Assembly: GCA_963920665.1 (NCBI GenBank)
Contig: OY987267.1
Coordinates: 5,332,001 to 5,396,000, forward strand
Reading direction: 5' to 3'
Source of the DNA: Straminergon stramineum
Taxonomy: Eukaryota > Streptophyta > Bryopsida > Hypnales > Calliergonaceae
Length of the DNA: 64,000 nucleotides
Within the stretch, counting starts at the first letter, position 1. Each line of letters starts with the position of its first letter. This document shows positions 12,435 through 25,109 of this stretch, piece by piece. Under the pieces are notes generated by a model. It was given only the letters and a program-made list of their open reading frames with translations, made no database searches and was not told the origin of the DNA. The translations under genes and the position numbers were made by a program.

Positions 12435-13835
12435 CACTATAAGAAACCCATTTTTTTGTGACAAGCTCATGACATGGTAGGTACGTTTTTTTGGACATCA
12501 ACTATGTCAGCATGGATGTCCAAAAAAATGCGTTATAATGGACAAGCTAAAAAACATGGAAAATCACAAAAAAGATGGTTTGAGAAGGTCATGAGAGGTT
12601 TCCACATGGCTGCCACCTTGCCTCCATGTCAGCGTTGACTAAGCGAGCAGTGCCATGTCATCATTTTCATCTAGGCCCTAGTTGATGTCATTGGTGTGTT
12701 GTGCCCTGGATCATGTCAATTTGGACATATGTTCTGACAAGCTCATGTTTTTTCTAATGTCAATAGTGACATGAGGTTAATTTTTTGGAACATCATGTAG
12801 CATCCACCATGTGTTATGGCACGTCCATGGAGACATGAAAACATCATGGACAATGTCTTCCAGAATGTGTTTGATGTGCATGTCTCAATCTTTGAAATGT
12901 CCATTGAGATGACTAGATATTTTTGTAGTGTCTACTTGAATGTGTGCCATACACAATATACCATATAGAATAGGCCATTTGCAATACACCATACATTATA
13001 TATCATACACCATACAATATTCCATATACAAAATATCATACGTGGCAAATATGTCACATGGCTGAAAGTTCCACTTACTGTGAGTATATTGACATGAGAA
13101 GATAAGGTATATATACAAGTAGGGTGGTAGGAAGAAGACAAACCATATGGGATATGGAAACATCAAAATTTTATTAAAATTTGAATTTCATACATGAGCA
13201 TTGTAAAAAACACTATGTTGTCTCAATTGACATATCAAAAACATCTGGATGTTTGAGTTGATGTTGCAAAAATCATCTGGATGTTTTTGTTGATGTCCTA
13301 GTTGATGTCACAAAAAACATTTGGACACTTCTATTGATGTCTTAGTTGATGTCACAAATGACATAAAAAATAGTGTTAGAATTCTTAGATGGTGTTTAAA
13401 TGTGATGACATGGCATGCCAAATCATCTTCATTGCATGCCATGTCACACAATTGCCACCTCATTGACCTCAACTTGCAAAAGTATACTATATGGTTGCCC
13501 TTCCCCTATTTTTTCACATTTGGTCAACCTTTTACTTCAACCCCAAGTAACTTCTGGATATTTACACAAAGTCAAAACTTGAATCCTTTTTGACATGGCA
13601 CTAATACGTTGTTTTGGACATCACAAATAACATGCTCACATTTCATCAAATGTTTCACAAAAGATTCACCTTTTCTGTAGCATCATGTTGTTTTCTTGGT
13701 GACACCACATGTTGTCTGGAATGTCCACTATAATTCTTCCATCCACTACCTTAGAGTCTCAGATGTCCTTATGTCAGAAAAAACATGCCACGTTTTTTTA
13801 TCTAATGTCAGAAAAAACATGGGTTTCTTCTAGTG
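12435..13835. mobile_element. Non-autonomous CACTA (En/Spm-type) element, 1401 bp
   Basis: The left end CACTATAAGAAACCCAT and the reversed right end CACTAGAAGAAACCCAT match at 16 of 17 positions. Both sides are flanked by TTA (12432-12434 and 13836-13838), a perfect 3-bp target duplication. CACTA termini with 3-bp duplications define this superfamily. Subterminal regions are rich in short repeats: motifs around GACATG and CATGTT, and at 13220-13350 repeated units of the form CATCTGGATGTTT / TTGATGTC. Frames inside are short and broken, so no transposase is encoded; mobilisation would need an autonomous relative elsewhere. Confidence 0.9.
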
Positions 13836-13838
13836 TTA

Positions 13839-15174
13839 CCACTAGAAGAAATCTATGTTTGCCTCAACAAAATCTATATGATGCGTTTGTTAAGGCAAAG
13901 ACAAAATCTATGTTGAAAAACGTAGAAAAACAAAGATTTTGCGAACAACAATATTCAAACCTTATATTAGTGATAGCCTCCTAAAATCTAAAGTATAAGT
14001 TGGAAGTAATTAAGTTTTTTCAATTCTTTTTATAAGATCCTATCTTTAGACTCAAGTATAATTTTAAGACTTATGCCTAATTCTCCATTAGGAAGTCAAA
14101 TAAATTATTGTGGGAGCCTCAAAAAAACAAAATTCAATTCAATGTCATGGTACTTTCAACTTGAAATGGATCTTCTTGCCATTCAAATGAATCCTATATT
14201 TGTCGAAAACTATAACAACTCTAATTTCATTCATGAAGAATCAAGGATTAATTTAATTTAAAAGTGTTAAAAAAATGTCATTTTCTAGTGCATTGAGTAA
14301 GAAAGATAATAATTCAACAATACAAAATTGTTGAACAAGACTAGTATACAAGTTTGTAGAAAACACTTTGGTTCATTGACCATGTAGATTGCAAAATTAT
14401 AGTGTTTGTTTAGAAGTTGGAGAAAGAAAATATTAATTCACACTAGACTTACATGACATTGATTTGAATTTAGATCACAAAATCAAAGAGAAAAATCCAC
14501 TTTATTTTATTAGAGTTTCATTCAAGTACATCGATTGAATTAAATAATAGTTTCACCATGTACATATACAAATATTAACAAATAATTTTAACAAATTTGG
14601 ATTTGTTAAAACATTGTGAATGAATACAAAAAGAAAAGGAAATACTTAGATTGCGATGAAATAGATGTTAGTCCCTTGGAGGCAATGTGTAGATAGTTCA
14701 AATGTCTAGATATATGTGAAGATGTGCTATAAAGAGCAACTCGAAAGAATTATAAAAAAAATGTATATTATGACACGTAGATCGCATCCATATGTTTGAA
14801 TCTACCATTGTACTAATCAATACTTTGTATTTTCAACAAAATTCATTAAATGAAAATTTTCAAGAAAACAAATATTCTTTACATTTAAATTGCAGAAAAA
14901 TAAAGAATAAAAAAGACACTTTTATCAACATAGTTGAAATGAGATTCTACCAAAGAAATGGCAAAAAAATATTTTTTATGCTTAAAAATGGGCTTGAGTA
15001 AAGAAACCTTATTTGCACATGTGTGGTAGGCATTAAATTATATGCATTGGATGCCTTAAACATTACAGATATAAGCCTATTGCAAAAATTAATCTCATAA
15101 ATATAAATTATTATTTTGCAATTTTGGATACTTGAAAGTTTTAAAAACTATGAAACTTGAAAGGGAGCTATGAA
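13839..15174. other. Gene-free AT-rich interval with an extra CACTA-like end
   Basis: Five bases after the CACTA element is another terminus-like string, CACTAGAAGAAATCTATG (13840-13857), very similar to the element's own ends. No convincing partner with a matching duplication was found. The rest has no recognisable gene. Confidence 0.45.
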
Positions 15175-15184
15175 ACTTGGAAGG

Positions 15185-15422
15185 GAGGGTTGCTATTATG
15201 TGAGCCTAGGAACATGAGTGCATGAGTCTAAAAGACTATACACCTATGTTATAGGTGTCTATGTTATAGAAACCTTCCATGATTATAGTGTAACTATATT
15301 ATAGATATCTATATTATAGGTATTTATGTTATTAACATCTTCAATGGTTGTAAGATATCTACTTATATACATGCTCAAGGTTCACATGTTTGCATTTCTA
15401 TGCTCACACACTAGCATCATTG
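15185..15422 (-). mobile_element. Mutator-like MITE, copy 1 (238 bp)
   Basis: The left end GAGGGTTGCTATTATGTGAG and the reversed right end CAATGATGCTAGTGTGTGAG form the terminal repeat. Flanks ACTTGGAAGG (15175-15184) and ACTTGAAAGG (15423-15432) agree at 9 of 10 positions and read as an old 10-bp target duplication. The interior is rich in TATAG/CTATA repeats. The same family, reversed, is at 46189-46437. 9-11 bp duplications are typical of Mutator-like elements. Confidence 0.75.
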
Positions 15423-18400
15423 ACTTGAAAGGGAGACAAATTTAAGTTAGTAGATATTTTTCAAAAACGTGAAAATGATAATGAATTATTCGTATCTACT
15501 TTCATTTAAAATTTTGTTTCCATTAGATCATTACTTCAATAGTTATAACATATGATACTGATATGTAAAGCCAAAATGTAATAAACAATACAAGAGTTTG
15601 ATGCTTTCACCTTTTCATTGGTATTCACCAAACAATATATTACAACTCAAGGAACAAAAACTATGAATTTTTTAATAATATTTTCAACTAATTTTGCTTT
15701 TTTCAAAAAATTTCTATATACAAACCATATACTTACTTAAGTGAAAAATTATGAATTTGGTATTATAAGCCATGAGTGAAGTAAGTGTAATTGATAATAC
15801 ATATTTTTAAAATGTAAATAGAATGTATAAATGCTCGAATTTCAAAGCCCATTGGTTTAGGATTTTTTGAATTCAAACTTCAAAATTTCATGATGTGAGA
15901 CATCTACACTAAACACACTCTAGTTAGTCAATAGAGAAAAGAACTAATTATTATTTCTTATCAATCTGATAAAAAAACTACTCAACATTTGAAAGTTGTG
16001 CAAATGGATTTCCTAATGTAAAATCAAACATAAAGTCATACAAGCAATTTTTCCAAGGTATACTGCAAGACTTAGAGCTTGAAGAGCCCTTCAAAAACAT
16101 CTACCAATTTATTTAAGAAAGACTAGCCATATGGTTATAAAATAATATAAAAATAAAAATCCAAAAGACAATGTAGATTCAATTCGTCTGAGAGTTGGAA
16201 AAGGGTTGAGTTGGGTTGAGAAAGGTTTAGTGTCATTTGGATGACCTTGTAATGCGTTGTTGCCAATCATCTCTCATGATGTGAGGAAGATTTTTATTTT
16301 GTTTTGATTCCCCTCTTCTTGCATTCTTTGTACTACATTGACATATCACTAGCAACATCTACCTCCAACTTAAGTCAGCACAAGTTGCCATAGCCTCAAT
16401 TCACAGTGTTGTCAATGAATTGGACATAGTTGCAAGTCAAAGTTAAAATTTGTGGCTTTGTTATGATGCAAGACCTCACATTATGTGTATTTGTATTCAT
16501 GTGCATCTAAAGAGTAGACACATCTTGTTGTTGGATTACTAAGGTGTGATTATAATGTAGACCTTGCAACTCCACGCCTTTTTTCTAAAGTAGGCATTGG
16601 AATTGTATCATTATTGCCATGTTTCTTCTTTGCATTTTTTGATGTAATTGCATAGGGGCATGTTAGTAGCTAAATGTTGTTGTTGTAGTTTCTTGTAGCT
16701 TGGGGGTACAATAGTCTTAGACAATTTGGAACAAAAGTTTGAGGTTGCAGCATTGGTTGAGGTTATAGCATCAACCAAAGCTTTCCATTTGATTCAAACT
16801 TTTATATCACGTTGTTTCCTTTTTTTAGGATGTTTTTGTGTATATTTCAATTGATATAGTTAAAGAATTTGAATCATTTGAATGAAGTTAGTTTTGTCTT
16901 AAATTAAATGTTGTTGTTATCATTCCTTTCAGCTTTAGGGTCAATAATCTTGGCTAGCTTAAGATTACAACATCAACAACATTACAAGCATGTATTCCTT
17001 TGCTTCGATTTTTTTGTTTCATCTTATAAAAATAATCCTTGTTGGGAAGCAACACTAATTGCTTTATTTGTGGTTAGAAGGGTTTGAGTCTTCTGTGATG
17101 AAATTATAGAAAATATTGGTTAGAAAATATTCCTTGTTAATTCTATATTCTTATCATGCATTAGTCATGGTCTTTTGGTTCAATAGGGTCTAAGAAAAGG
17201 CTCCAAATATGTCTCAAATATGATAAGTTGAAGCCCTCAAAAAAAAAGTAGAAGTTTCATCTTTTAAATTCCTTGTAGATTGTAGATTGTAGCAGTTAAA
17301 AAAATTTGTAGTAAACAAGGTGCCAAAAATATAAAAAAGTGATGATGAAAACAAATTGTAATTGTCAAAAGGAATTCAAGTATAAAATAGGTGTTAAAAT
17401 ACTCCATTTGGACACCAATTTTTGACAAAAGCATTTTGCAACAATGATTTGGACACATATGTTAGAATGTAAAGGTACCATATAAAAGACAAAGGCAAAG
17501 ATCACTTCCAATGTATGCACAAAGATGTAACTTTGGAGAAGATTGTAGAGGGAGATGAAGAGTACTTGAAGCATGGTACTTTATTTGCAAAGAATGTAAT
17601 CATTTTGATTCACAAGAACCTAATTAAGTGGGTTGACACATTTTGTCGTTACAAGATGAAGAAACTTATTGGAAAATATTCATCTTGGAACCATCTAGCC
17701 AATATTGAGGTTAACTTTGAACAATACCTTCCTTCTACTTCTTGTATTTTGCCAAGAAGCCATAGAGGGATGGACTATGCCAAAGCAACAATGCTTTGGA
17801 ATTGTGTGATGAGTTTGGATGCCACTCACATAATTGGATGATGGGACTCAAATTTTCTTGAGCACACAACTTCAAATTCTTGCTTTGCAAATTTGGGTTG
17901 GCAACCTCTTACATCCAACTTAAATGTAACATAAGAAGGTGCAAATCATATGTATATTCTGGAAGGAAATATTTGGGAATTCTAGAGCCAAATCATAACA
18001 TTGTTATTGATGGTAGATATGATGTAGAAGGACCTCTTGCAGTTGCCTTGGGCTAATGCAGACAATGCTCTTTCTACCATATTGAGGCCAATATGCATTC
18101 CAATGTTTTAAAATGAGTCAATGACCATGACTTGGCCAATAGCTTCTTACTTTAATTTTGAGCCTTTAAATGTCACAAGAACAACTTTGAAACACTTGTA
18201 GCATATTTTGTGTAAATGAATTTTTGAAGACTTTCTTTTTAAGATTGACATGCATGCCCCTTTGGGTTTTTTTAATAAATTCTTTTTTAAAATCGTGTAC
18301 GAAGAGCTTTGGCTTTGGTTACATTGAATCACCTCAAAAGCACTCCACAACAATCAACTAGAGGTAACTACATCTAATAGTTGCAATACATATGCAAATG

Positions 18401-18456
18401 CAACACACCTGAATTGTGTACAATGAGTACATATTAGTTTGGAGATGTACACCACA
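15423..18456. other. Gene-free interval with one unrecognised open frame
   Basis: The longest open frame is 17515-17841 (+), 108 codons, continuing in other frames with stops to about 18060. It has no domain I recognise and could be a relic of a transposon or gene. A loose direct repeat around 16660 and 16910 (TTGTTGT..CTTTAGGG-like) was noted. Otherwise AT-rich and featureless. Confidence 0.35.
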
Positions 18457-19389
18457 TTAACCCCTAAATGTTTTCAACTATGTTTTCACCAAAAATGCTC
18501 CCAAACTGTCATTTCTAGAACAAGTACCAAATTTCAGGAAAAAAACATTTTTGGACACATGTAACCGTAAGATCTTGTACTAAACTTATTTGAGAAGATG
18601 TGGAAAAAATTTCAGAATTTTCCACCGTGTAGATTGTAAGATATTAGTGTTTGAATTAGCAAAAATCCTTTTTTGGGCCCTGTGAAAAAACGGGCAGCTG
18701 CACTTCACAAGGCCACATTTGTATGAAAAAAATTCCAAAATGGTGGTTACTCTTTGGATTCATTCTTCAAGGCAAGTTGTCTATGTGCTTGAAAAAATTC
18801 AAATCATTTGAAATTGTACAACATATAGGAAAAAGGAAGTAAGTACAAAGAAGTAGAGAATGATTCAAAATACTAAATTGTGAAGAATTTCGTTATGGAA
18901 TTGAAAATTTTTAATCCCAATGGTTGTAATGTTTTAATAAACAATACACACCCTATCATTTTATTTTTTTCAAAAAATATTGAAAATTGAGTGAAATAAA
19001 GGACTTCAAAGTTTATTTTAGAGTAGGGAATCCAAAACTGCCTGCAAACTAAAACGCCTCATAACTTTCATCTCATAAATCAAAATGGAATGATTCAAAG
19101 CTTTCCATGTACATATAAATCTAGAAAACCAATTTCAAATTTTTATTTCTTAAAAAAGTGTTTTTTTAAGAAATTTTTGGGCTGCCCGAGGAGCACTGAA
19201 AATTACATATCATGCAATAACTTTTTAACCATGAAGTCAAAAGTTATGAAAATTGTTGGGCCTTAAAGATACTCCTCGGGCACATGTTGTGTGAAAATTT
19301 CAAAGAAAAATAAGAAAAACTCCATTCGTAGTGAGCTGCCCAAAATCACTATGTTGCCAAAAAACGCAGTTTGGGCGTTTAGGGGTTAA
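18457..19389 (+). mobile_element. TTAA element, subfamily B, copy 2 (933 bp)
   Basis: TTAACCCCTAAA at the left and TTTAGGGGTTAA at the right form a 12-bp perfect inverted repeat that includes TTAA on both sides. The interior aligns with 8388-9310 nearly throughout, including GTAACCGTA(A/G)GATCTTG near the left end. No coding frame; non-autonomous piggyBac-type by termini and target site. Confidence 0.87.
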
Positions 19390-21043
19390 CATCAAACTTG
19401 TGCTAGTTTTAGATGATCTACAAACTATTGGAACTTTGAGCCTTTGTAATTTTACATATAGTATTAAACTAATGCAATTTTTGGTACCTTGAATCCCCTT
19501 TGATTTTTTTTATAAGAATGTTTAAAAAGTTGACCATTTTGATAACAATAACTATAATAAAAGCTTAACATTACATTATTCACTAGTGAAGGCTAAAGTT
19601 TCTCTTAGTAAAAAGAAGAAACACATTATTTTGTAGTTGTGAAGGTTGAATTTTATCAAACAAGTGAATTGGAGAAGGTATACTGCCATTACGTTTCCAA
19701 AGGACATGTTGAGACTTGAGACAAAAGTTTTGTAGTGAAAGAAGACTAGTGTAGATGGTCTTTTGAATTAAAAGTTTTTTCTAGAGTGTTAATAATCTTT
19801 CCCCTCATGAAGCCTTTTTTGAATTATTTGGTTGTAAAGTGTTTATGGGCTTTCTATAGATCAAAAAAGCTCTATTATTCTCTTTTATGGAGAAAATTTA
19901 CAGAAAATTTACTAAAGAACCTTGCCATAGATACCAATTGTTTTTCACTATTGAAGGTTGTCTCACATGCATGATGCCAAGATTTCTTTTTATTTTCACC
20001 AATTTGTTAGAATTTTGACTTTGGTCCACTGTAAAATATTTAGCCTTTTCTATTTATTCTTATTAACTCCGAAAGGATTGAGTAATCTACTTTGTTTTTA
20101 TTGCAAATTTGGGTAGACACTAACTCCTCCAAGTGTAGAGATGATTTTTTTAAGGTATGTATGTGGATACATAGAGCAAGTCAAATGCAAAATATCCAAG
20201 ATTTAAGACATTTTCTGAAAAGTTGTAGCATGAAGTGGTATACCTTAGTTAATGTTATGTCAAAGATATTGTGCTACTATTATTGTATAGGGTTGTAACA
20301 TAGTTAGTTGTCCCTTTGAGTGGATAGTCATTTGAAGAATCCCCCACTATATACCAAATTTGTATCCGTATGTATGATGTGGACCCAAATATTTTTTTTC
20401 CATGTTTTATTTTAAAAAGGAGGCCTAGTGTTTTTCAATGGATAGTTATAGATGTATTGGAATTACTTAAATTGAATGACCAAAATTGACCCTTGTCCAA
20501 TTGAAGTTGTACAAGTCTATTGAATTTCACTATGTTTCACCATAATGCAATGAAAATTTTATTTAATTTTACATAGAGACAAGTTGAGTGTGGAATGGGT
20601 TTTGGAAGGGTTTGAATTGGGTTTAAAATGATAATTTAATGAAGACAATGGATGGAGATTTGAGGTTAACACAAATATCAATGAGTCTATCCATTATCCT
20701 CCAATCATGAGGGACATTTTCAGTTAATCCTCAAAGGTATGTAGGGAACCATAAATAAGATATTAAATTTGATTCAAAAAATATGAATAATGTACAAAAA
20801 TATGGTAGGACATATACCATGGGATTGAAAATTCAACAATTAACGTATTTCATTTGGATGTCACCTATGCCTTATTATGCTGAATGCAACACCATATCAA
20901 TGTAATACATGACCATTTTGCAATTTCTCAAATGTAGAGGAGGTGCAATAATGGTCCAAATTGAAAGTTTCATGTGTCACTGGATCTAGCTCTACATAAA
21001 TGCAATCTTTGTCACTACCATATACTTCAATTTTTAAACCTTC
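19390..21043. other. Gene-free AT-rich interval
   Basis: Two short open frames (19786-19974, 20092-20298, +) have no recognisable family and no splice structure that would join them. No terminal repeats were recognised. Confidence 0.4.
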
Positions 21044-21589
21044 TAAGGTAAACCAACCTATAATAGGCAAACTGCCCAATGTAGACACCTAGAAAACCAT
21101 TCATTTCAGTCTTACATCAATCCATAGCAAATTTTTGCTCACAAATGGCTTAAGACTTCATTAGGTTTGTTAGTGGCCGAAATCAATGCCTTGGGTGATG
21201 TTGATGGACTTATTAGTGACTGTTTTAAGACCTTCTACCTTTCTAGTGTAAATTCATTTCAAGAGCTAACTTTTTTATTCCTTTATATCATGGCTATGTT
21301 AAAAAATATTGTGACCATATTAGGAAATTTTGAGATTGCTTTAGGTGATTAGATGACCATTATGGGTACACTCTATGGTGATTTGGGGGTAGTCTACAAA
21401 TTGTTTTGAGCTAATTGGGCAGCACACTTCAAATAATCTTAACAAATTGATAATTTGTCAAGAAAATAATATTTCAATTTCTCTCTGCATATTTCTTGTT
21501 TATCTTTCTATAGAGTTTTTTTAAATTTTTGTCAAAAATGTGAACATAATAAACCAACCATTATGCCTGTCATGGGTTGGTTTACCTTA
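21044..21589 (+). mobile_element. TAAGG-terminal inverted-repeat element, copy 2 (546 bp)
   Basis: The left end TAAGGTAAACCAACC is matched exactly in reverse by GGTTGGTTTACCTTA at the right end. The interior aligns with the element at 38145-38609 in the same orientation (shared landmarks ATTAGTGA, AATATTGT, AGTCTACAA). A 61-codon open frame inside is interrupted in the other copy, so it is not a supported gene. Confidence 0.8.
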
Positions 21590-21654
21590 TATCAAATACA
21601 AAAAAACCACCTATCCATATTGCAATCCAAATTGGGCTTTGCAAACCTTCACAA

Positions 21655-23121
21655 GTTACCCCTAAAGAACTAGATGTTCAAATTTCAAACAACGGATGAA
21701 TGCAAACGTGTCCTAAATACATAGAAACTTGTTTTCTTGTCCATCTAAATGTTCTACATTCTTGTCTCAATTTTCTTATATTTGTATGGTATAGATCTTT
21801 AGAATTTTTTTTTGTAAATATTTTTTAGTTCACGAAGCACAAGTATGTTTGACCTGAAAATCTGGCTTTCCTAGTTCGAAAAATTGAAATTAAAAAAATT
21901 TTGAATGAATAATTACTCCCTAAAGGACCAAGGCCTTTTTTTGCCTATTAACACTCAAAACTTCCATTTCCATTGTAAAGAGTAAAAAAATTTGAAAATT
22001 GTATTATTTGGACATCTAACCATAGGATCTTACAACTAACTAGTATGAGAATGTGAGGAATAAATTTCAAAATTTTTGATAGCACAAATCACAATATATT
22101 TGCATTCAAAGTGAAAAAAATAATTTGTTCACATTGCGGAACTACATTATTTGACTTTGAACCTTCTTGACTTCAATTTTTTGCACTATAGAGTTTTGAG
22201 GTTTAAATCTTTATGGTGGGAAATTGAGTTGAGAGTCTAGGGGGGGAAAATTCAAAAAACTTAATTTTCATTCTTAAAAAATTGTTCATTAGAAATAGGT
22301 TCGAGATAGAAGGAAAATCTAAATTATTAATATCTTTAAGATAGAATTAAAATTCACTAATCCCAATGGTGAGATTGTTCTATCAAGAAAACTAAACCAT
22401 GTGGATCTTTTTCTTTGAAAAATTGTAAAGATTGCATCAAGAAATGAATCCTACAAGTTATTTTTTCAAGAAGATGCTTAGATTGCCTAGAAAAACAAGT
22501 TTGTCTATAACTTTCACATCACTTATCCAAATGAAATGAATCAAATCTTTCCATGTAGAAAAAATATAATCTATGAGAAAAATATATTTCTTTAAATGGA
22601 AAATTTTGATTTTTTTTGCTACCTAATCTCCCTTGTTTTAAGCTTATTTGGACATGACTTGTGTTCTGGGGCACAAATTCAAAACAAAATTATATTCTCA
22701 CAAAGCTAATCAGTTTTTCAATCTATACAATTTTTTTTTTTAAATCATGACAAAAATTGGGACAATAAGTACCTATACAAAATCCAATTTGTCTCTGAAG
22801 GGACAATGGTCCTTTAGGGGGTAAAATGAAAATCTCAAAACATCACCATAAAAGAAATAAAATAATTTTCAATAAATCAATTATTTAAACTAATTCAATT
22901 TTTTAATAAATAATTATTTTATAATAACTTCCAAATTTTATTAAAAAAATATTGGTTAATAGTGTAGCAAAATATTGGTTAGCATATGTAAATGATCTAT
23001 GAATCACATTTTACAACGATAATTTTGAAATTCATCATGAAATTATTGTTCTAAGTTGCATTTATAGAACATCTTCCCAATTTTGCAAATTTAGACCATC
23101 TTTTGGTCTTGAAGGGATTAA
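21655..23121. mobile_element. Possible outer TTAA element interrupted by a subfamily A copy
   Basis: TTACCCCTAAAGAAC at 21655 and, in reverse at 23121, TTAATCCCTTCAAGACC look like the two ends of one decayed element. Subtracting the 912-bp element inside leaves about 555 bp, close to the 531-bp element at 47494-48024. The left tetranucleotide is TTAC rather than TTAA, so this is tentative. Confidence 0.35.
21913..22824 (-). mobile_element. TTAA element, subfamily A, copy 2 (912 bp)
   Basis: It starts TTACTCCCTAAAGGACC and ends GGTCCTTTAGGGGGTAA. In reverse it aligns with 325-1250 over its whole length, including AGGGACAATGGTCC at the end and the AAATGAAATGAATCAAA segment in the middle. Both flanking tetranucleotides have one substitution from TTAA. 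Non-coding. Confidence 0.78.
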
Positions 23122-23596
23122 TCATTGCAATAATGTAGGAAATGAAAGAGCTAGCTTAAAATCCCAAAGGACAAGAATAGTCTTCCTACTTGGTCTATGA
23201 CTCAAAGCTATGTGTTTTACTTTAACCACTTACAATGTCTTTGGAAAAAACAAGTTGAATATTCTATAATCCTTCATTCTTTTTGCAATTATTTTGGAGG
23301 GAATGTGATAAGACTAAATATGTACAATGTTCCTAGTATTACTCAACCTATTTCAAAGACAATGTTAGGACTGAGGCAAACAAGCTCTCATTGTATAAAC
23401 ACCCAATTTTCTACAAGGTGGATGACAAATGTTTTGAAAAAAGATATCATCTAATTATATTCATGAAGAAAAATTCAAGAAAAAGAATAATATATCAATG
23501 AAAAAATACTCAATAGGAATCAATGATATAGATATTTTGAAGGAGTTACAAGTATTTATAATGATGTGTTTTAAAAAGTGATCTCACTATCTATAG
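23122..23596. other. Gene-free AT-rich interval
   Basis: An 85-codon open frame (23197-23454, +) has no recognisable family. Nothing else is supported. Confidence 0.35.
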
Positions 23597-23911
23597 TTTG
23601 AAAATTTACAGGATAACCATTAAAGGATAACTCATGTTCCGGCTTAGTCCAACTTCAATAGCTTTTAAGTGAAGTTTAAACTATTAAAATATACATTTCA
23701 GATATTTGATATTATCTCATATAGCAATTTATATCTTAAAGTAATTTCTTCATAAAAATCATAATACTCGCGAAAATACTTTAAAATAATGTGAATTTGT
23801 ATCAAAAGATGGATATATTAGCAATAAATATCATTGTATAATTGGTATACTCTTTGTGCTAAGTATAAGAGAAATTCAATTGAAAAGTTTAAAAATGGTG
23901 TATTTTTACAT

Positions 23912-24678
23912 TTAACCCTTAACTACCCAACCAACCATATATGGTCGATATGAAATTTCAGGCTCATTTGAAGATGGGCAATTAAATTCCTGTGACCGGC
24001 TAAAAAAATTTTACAGGCAGTTTCTAAGGTTAACTACTGAAATTTTTTATTTTTCACAGAAAAAGGTAAATACATAATTTTTGAGAGGTCCTCAAAGGAA
24101 TATATGTATCTTAGTGGAGGAGTAAAGCTTGCCAATTTCACTTGATTTGAGATCTAAAAAATTGTACTTATCCATTTGCTTTGAAAATGGTCCCAATGGA
24201 AAGAGTAAAGTGTTTTCATGATATTCACCATTGAAAATTTAAACATGCAAATGTTCATTTGGAGTTAATTGCAATTTCTACTTATAAAAAAAAATTGCAT
24301 TTCAACAATTGCAAGGTTGGATTGTGTAATGCATTTGATAGCTCTTCATTTGAAATGCATTTTAGTGTGCTAACACAATTTTTAGTTGGTCATGTCACTT
24401 CCAATCCCAATAAAATCTTATATGCAAATTTCTGAAACATTGTGGAGAGGGGCAACATACTAAAAATAGAAACATGCATTTCTCTTGTTATAATCTCACA
24501 ACTTCTATGCAATTTTGCGCTCAAAATTGGTATGCATACTAATAAGCAAGCTCTTCAAACATCCATGTAGTTAGATTACGAAAAAAGAACATTTTGGGAG
24601 GTTGGGGATTACTATAAGCCTATGCTCTTTTTTCATAGTCAAAACACACTTGGAAAGGCTTGGGCATTTAGGGGTTAA
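23912..24678 (+). mobile_element. TTAA element, 767 bp, inserted in repeat D
   Basis: The ends TTAACCCTTAACTACCCAA and, in reverse, TTAACCCCTAAATGCCCAA form an inverted repeat with TTAA on both sides. The paralogous repeat at 43757-44340 has a single TCAA (44141-44144) at the corresponding position, so the TTAA was duplicated on insertion. The interior differs from subfamilies A-C and has no coding frame. Confidence 0.85.
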
Positions 24679-24876
24679 GATGTTGCCATCAAAATGTCAC
24701 AAAAATTACAATTTTGAACAATTTTGAAAGAAAAAAAAAAGAAAAAAAAGAATTGAAAAGTAGATTATTAGAACTAAAATTTCTTAAATGCTTAAACACA
24801 CTAAAAAAATCAAAAACTAAATGTGAAGACTTAGGTTTGACTTTTGAAAATGCACCCTCATACTTGCAATGTCATT

Positions 24877-25109
24877 TTAACCCTTAAAGAACAGACTAGT
24901 GACGGTGGAAATACTCCCTTTTGAAACCTTATGACATCATCGACTTTATAAAATCGAATTATATTCATTGGGAGTCAAACTATTATTGTAGAAGACCTAC
25001 GCTTCTCTCACAAAATTTCAAGGATGAATAGTCACACTTCTGTCCTACATAGAGAGATTCTTTGTCATCCATGAGACACAAAATGTCCGTGTCAACGTTT
25101 AAGAGTTAA
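24877..25109 (+). mobile_element. Short TTAA MITE, copy 1 (233 bp)
   Basis: The left end TTAACCCTTAAAGAACAGAC and the reversed right end TTAACTCTTAAACGTTGACA are both TTAA-flanked. A clear relative, in the same orientation, is at 34535-34765 (shared GACATCAT, GTAGAAGACCTA, AGAGATTCTTTGTCATCCAT and GTCCGTGTCAACGTTTAAG). The paralogous repeat at 44.3 kb has an unoccupied TTAA here (44327-44330). No coding capacity. Confidence 0.88.

Noticed and set aside
13840..14290. A second complete CACTA element
   Set aside because: The candidate right end (TTTTCTAGTG at 14290) matches only the first eight bases, and the flanking trinucleotides (TAC, CAT) differ.
17515..17841. 108-codon open frame as a gene
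   Set aside because: No recognisable domain or exon structure; noted in the interval entry as a possible relic only.
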